From: Pseudonocardia alni
GTDB lineage: Bacteria > Actinomycetota > Actinomycetes > Mycobacteriales > Pseudonocardiaceae
Assembly (NCBI RefSeq): GCF_002813375.1
Contig: NZ_PHUJ01000003.1
Span: forward strand, 2,170,001-2,234,000
Length of the DNA stretch: 64,000 nucleotides
Reading direction: 5' to 3'
The notes below the pieces were generated by a model. The model searched no databases. It saw only the letters and a list, made by a program, of their open reading frames with translations, and was not told the origin of the DNA. Shown in pieces: positions 61,395-64,000 of the stretch (within the stretch, counting starts at the first letter, position 1; each line of letters starts with the position of its first letter). Both the position numbers and the translations under genes were made by a program.

Positions 61395-61518
61395 TTCGGG
61401 TTTCCTTCCGTCGGGTCCGCGGGATGCGGGTCGTTCGGTGTATCGGCCCGGACGGGCCGGCGGATGAAGCAGGTGGTGCGAGCGCGGTGCCGGCGGCACC
61501 GGGGTCTCGGTGGTGCTG

Positions 61519-62292
61519 TCAGTGGTCCTCGGAGATCGCCGCGCCGATGAACACGGCTGCCAGCAAGGCGAAGACGTAGGCCTGGATGACCTGGACCAGC
61601 GCCTCCAGGAACGTGAACGCGATCCCGGCGGCGAACACCACCGGGGACGCGATGACGAGCGCGGAGCCCGCCGACACCAGGAACGCCGCACCCACGGCGG
61701 TCAGGGCGAGGATGAGGTGGCCTGCGAACATCGCGGCGAACACACGCAGTGCCAGCGAGAGCGGCTGCACCAGGAACTTCTGCAGCAGCTCGATCACGAT
61801 GATCAGCGGCGCGATGAAGACCGGGACGCCCGGCGGCAGCGCGGCGTGCTTGATGTAGCCGAAGAACCCGTGCTTCTTGAACCCGGCGTAGTGGTAGAAG
61901 ACGTAGACGAACAGCGCCAGCGCGATGGGGAACCCGATCCGCGACAGCGTCGGGAACTGGATCACCGGGATGATCGCGAAGATGTTGTTGACCAGGATGA
62001 AGCTGAACAGGCCGAGGATCAGCGGGATGTACCGCTTGAAGTCCTCGGAGCCGATCTGGTCACGCGCCATCGTGTTGCGCGGGATGTTGTAGAAGGACTC
62101 CAGTCCGAACTGGAATCGGCTCGGCACGATGGACAGCTTGCGCGTGCCCAGCGTGAAGACGGCCGCGACGATGATCAGCGACAGGACCGCCAGCACCATC
62201 GGCTTGGTGACGGCGCCGAAGATCGGCGGGTACTCGAACAGACCTGCGCCGGGCGGAGTGAACTCCTCGGCCGCCAGTACCAACGTGCCCAA
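61519..62292 (-). CDS. atpB: F-type ATP synthase a subunit, TTG start
   Basis: This 257-residue integral membrane subunit forms the proton half-channels next to the c ring. FLVQPLSLALRVFAAMFAGHLIL contains the essential Arg in helix 5, and LEALVQVIQAYVFALLAAVFIG is helix 6. The likely start is a TTG at 62292 (reading LGTLVLAAEEFTPPGAG), because GGAAGGA lies 7-9 nt upstream and the size then fits. No ATG or GTG near it gives both. The gap upstream to atpI is 360 bp, so a promoter for the operon may lie there. Confidence 0.92.
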   Translation of the reverse strand: MGTLVLAAEEFTPPGAGLFEYPPIFGAVTKPMVLAVLSLIIVAAVFTLGTRKLSIVPSRFQFGLESFYNIPRNTMARDQIGSEDFKRYIPLILGLFSFILVNNIFAIIPVIQFPTLSRIGFPIALALFVYVFYHYAGFKKHGFFGYIKHAALPPGVPVFIAPLIIVIELLQKFLVQPLSLALRVFAAMFAGHLILALTAVGAAFLVSAGSALVIASPVVFAAGIAFTFLEALVQVIQAYVFALLAAVFIGAAISEDH

Positions 62293-62652
62293 TGGGGGTC
62301 CTTCCGGTGCTCCCGTTCCGCATCCACGCGGAACGGGGGATCGCCTGCAAGGTGCCTCGTGGCGCGATGTGTTTCCGGGCGGCCGGGTCGAAACACCGGA
62401 AGTCACCCACATCGCCTACGTGGCGGATGCTATCAGCCGTACTTCTACACGATGTCGGGGGCTCGTACGCACCTCACCTGCGCGTTCGTCCGACGAAACG
62501 ATCTTGATCGGGTCCGGTGGGTCGCGTCGGGTGATTCACCGTTAACTCCCCCGGCGGTCGCCGCCCGGCCATCCGCCCGACGCCCTCGACAGCCCGCGCG
62601 GACGCCCGCGAGGGCGCCGCAGGAACGGACGAAACGGTCGTCGAACCCCAGG
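62293..62652. promoter_or_regulatory. 360-bp region upstream of atpB, probable atp operon promoter
   Basis: No gene is visible. On the minus strand TAGCAT (near 62430) is a possible -10 for atpB, but I find no good -35. The stretch 62440-62560 is less GC-rich than its surroundings and holds GATC-TT-GATC (62510-62519). Confidence 0.4.
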
Positions 62653-63381
62653 TCAGGCATCTGTGGACCCCGGATCGGTGCCGATCAGGATCTGGAGCTT
62701 CTGCCCTGCCCAGGCCTCCGCCGCCGTCGTCGTGATGAAGACGACGAGCATGGTGACGGCCAGTGACATGCGGTGCAGACCCGGCGCACCCCCGAGGGTG
62801 AACAGGGCGAGCAGGAGAATGATGGCCTTCATCGCGAGGCCGCCGAATGCGGCCAGCATCACAGCGCCCGGCTCGAGATGGGTCGTACGCAGCATCAGCA
62901 CCGGCGTGAGCAGGGCCGAGCCGGTGGCCAGCAGACCACCGAGGGCCGCGGCGGACAGGCCCGGGACCCCGGCCGCGACGATCCCGCCGACGGCGCAGGC
63001 CACCGTGGTGGCCGCGCCGACCAGGGCGGCGCCGCGGGCCATCGACCCCGACAGCCGCCGCACGACCTGCGCCTGACCGAGCGCGGGACCGTCGTACTCC
63101 ACGGTCCCCCAGCGGTCCCATCGCCACACGGTGCGTCCGCCTCCCGGCTCACCGGCCGCCCCACCAGCGGGTACGGCTCCGCGCACACGGTAACCGGCGG
63201 GTCCGGCGCCCCGACCGGCGCCGTCCCCCGCGGTGTCCCGTGCCGCCCGGCCCGCGTCGAGAAGCTCCCGAGCGTCGTCGGACCGCCGTCGGGCGGCACC
63301 CAGGTGCTTCTCGACGCGCTCGACGGCCCTGGGACCGGGCGGCGTACGGGGCGGGCGGGCCTGATCCGTGAGCGCGGACAC
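62653..63381 (-). CDS. AtpI-like membrane protein of the ATP synthase operon
   Basis: This 242-residue reading ends in four hydrophobic segments (GAALVGAATTVACAVGGIVAA, ALGGLLATGSALLTPVLML, VMLAAFGGLAMKAIILLLALFTL, LAVTMLVVFITTTAAEAWAG), the pattern of AtpI/UncI, which helps assemble the c ring. M. tuberculosis Rv1303 sits in the same place. The first ~90 residues are cytoplasmic, Arg/Asp/Gly-rich and unusual for AtpI. The GTG at 63381 has only a close GGGGAGAG, so the true start could be further in, for example near VEYDGPALGQAQVVRRL. The start is uncertain. Confidence 0.75.
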   Translation of the reverse strand: MSALTDQARPPRTPPGPRAVERVEKHLGAARRRSDDARELLDAGRAARDTAGDGAGRGAGPAGYRVRGAVPAGGAAGEPGGGRTVWRWDRWGTVEYDGPALGQAQVVRRLSGSMARGAALVGAATTVACAVGGIVAAGVPGLSAAALGGLLATGSALLTPVLMLRTTHLEPGAVMLAAFGGLAMKAIILLLALFTLGGAPGLHRMSLAVTMLVVFITTTAAEAWAGQKLQILIGTDPGSTDA

Positions 63382-63409
63382 CTCTCCCCAGGGCCAGGAC
63401 CGGCGCCGG

Positions 63410-64000
63410 TCAGGCGTCGCGGTCCCGGGCGGGGTGGTGCGCGGGGGTGGGGACGGTCGGCTGGTCCGGCCCCGGTGTCGCGGCGGGGTGGGCGCGGTGG
63501 CCGGTGCCGCGCGGGTGCTGCGGGCGGGGCGGGACCGGCCCGGGGTCGGTCGGGGCCGGCGTCGGCGGTCCGGCGGCCGTGCCGCGTGGCATCCGCGGAC
63601 GGGCGGCGACGGGCCGGGGCGGGGTCGGTGGTGTGGGCGGCCCGGCATCGGCGGACGTCGTCGGGCCGACGTGTTCCGGCCCCCCGGTCGGGGTGCCCGC
63701 GAGCCGGGTGGGTCCGGGTCCGGCGGGCGCAGGTCCCGCAGTACCGGCGACCAGCGGTCCCCCGGTGCCGGCGGGCGCGCGTCGCGTCCCGGTCCGCGAC
63801 GGGCCACGCCCGCCGCTCGGCCGGTGCGCGCCCCGCGTCCACGGCGCAGGCCCCCCGGGTGCGTCCCGACCCGATGTGTCCCGCCGTGACGGCTCCCGAC
63901 CGGACGTGTCCCCGCCCGGCACGACCCGGCCCGGCACCGGTGCCGCCGCGGCGGGGCCCGGCGGTCCGGGACCGTCCTCGACCGGACCACCGGCGGACGG
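63410..64000 (-). CDS. C-terminal low-complexity tail of a CDS entering from outside the window (possible wecA position)
   Basis: On the minus strand a frame runs open from the window edge to a TGA at 63410, giving 196 residues rich in Pro, Gly, Thr, Arg and Ala with no domain or membrane helix. It ends 28 bp before the AtpI-like start. In M. tuberculosis this place is held by rfe/wecA, the undecaprenyl-phosphate GlcNAc-1-phosphate transferase, and actinomycete WecA proteins can have disordered tails. The identity is inferred from gene order only; the catalytic part would be outside the window. The composition alone could also arise by chance in GC-rich DNA. Confidence 0.4.
   Translation of the reverse strand, partial: PSAGGPVEDGPGPPGPAAAAPVPGRVVPGGDTSGREPSRRDTSGRDAPGGPAPWTRGAHRPSGGRGPSRTGTRRAPAGTGGPLVAGTAGPAPAGPGPTRLAGTPTGGPEHVGPTTSADAGPPTPPTPPRPVAARPRMPRGTAAGPPTPAPTDPGPVPPRPQHPRGTGHRAHPAATPGPDQPTVPTPAHHPARDRDA

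Overview
The window looks like a chromosomal segment of a high-GC actinomycete, most likely a Pseudonocardia-type member of the Pseudonocardiaceae. I base this on the roughly 73% GC content, the many GTG starts, the frequent leaderless-type promoters and the protein families present. The gene order also matches, from memory, the Mycobacterium tuberculosis neighbourhood Rv1302-Rv1328: wecA/atpI/atpBEFHAGDC, a DUF2550 gene, a PduO adenosyltransferase, murA, nucS, methylmalonyl-CoA epimerase, a thiolase, a thioredoxin-TPR protein, then glgB, glgE and glgP. I see no phage, insertion sequence, CRISPR, tRNA or rRNA.

Layout. 1-3.4 kb: a truncated sensor kinase, a methyltransferase, an enoyl-CoA hydratase and an ABC ATPase. 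3.4-22.8 kb: alpha-glucan and trehalose metabolism, with glgX, glgP, glgE, a divergent TreS-like GH13 enzyme, maltokinase and glgB. This stretch also holds a tightly overlapping DedA-glycosyltransferase-hydrolase-glycosyltransferase operon. 22.9-30.5 kb: an aromatic-acid MFS transporter, a GT87 mannosyltransferase-like protein, a thioredoxin-TPR protein, small membrane proteins, and MarR and XRE regulators. 30.5-40.3 kb: short-chain acyl-CoA metabolism (meaB, thiolase, epimerase, crotonyl-CoA carboxylase/reductase, a tandem 3-hydroxyacyl-CoA dehydrogenase, an aldehyde dehydrogenase) with a DivIVA-like coiled-coil protein. 40.4-48.2 kb: nucS, a Nudix enzyme, P450/TetR/enoyl-CoA hydratase, an orphan binding protein, a protein of tandem 14-residue repeats, and a decayed FHA/Ser-Thr kinase locus. 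48.2-54.6 kb: ethylmalonyl-CoA mutase (meaA), small membrane proteins, murA, the B12 adenosyltransferase and a GIDE-like protein. 54.6-64 kb: DUF2550 and the complete F-type ATP synthase operon.

How the genes work together. GlgP, GlgX and GlgB remodel glycogen-like alpha-glucan. The TreS-like enzyme, maltokinase and GlgE would turn trehalose or maltose into glucan through maltose-1-phosphate. Thiolase, 3-hydroxybutyryl-CoA dehydrogenase, Ccr, epimerase and MeaA form much of the ethylmalonyl-CoA pathway for C2 assimilation. MeaB protects the mutases and PduO supplies their adenosylcobalamin.

The most notable new observation is regulatory. Four promoter regions of that acyl-CoA pathway (thiolase/epimerase, ccr, hydroxyacyl-CoA dehydrogenase, meaA) carry a related palindrome, TACY-N4-RGTA, which suggests one shared repressor. 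Other points of interest are a five-copy perfect 42-bp minisatellite inside a repeat protein gene, a kinase/FHA locus broken by several frameshifts, a proline-triplet leader peptide coupled to dedA, paired palindromes at an XRE regulator promoter, and a window-wide pattern of TANNNT hexamers 6-8 nt before start codons.
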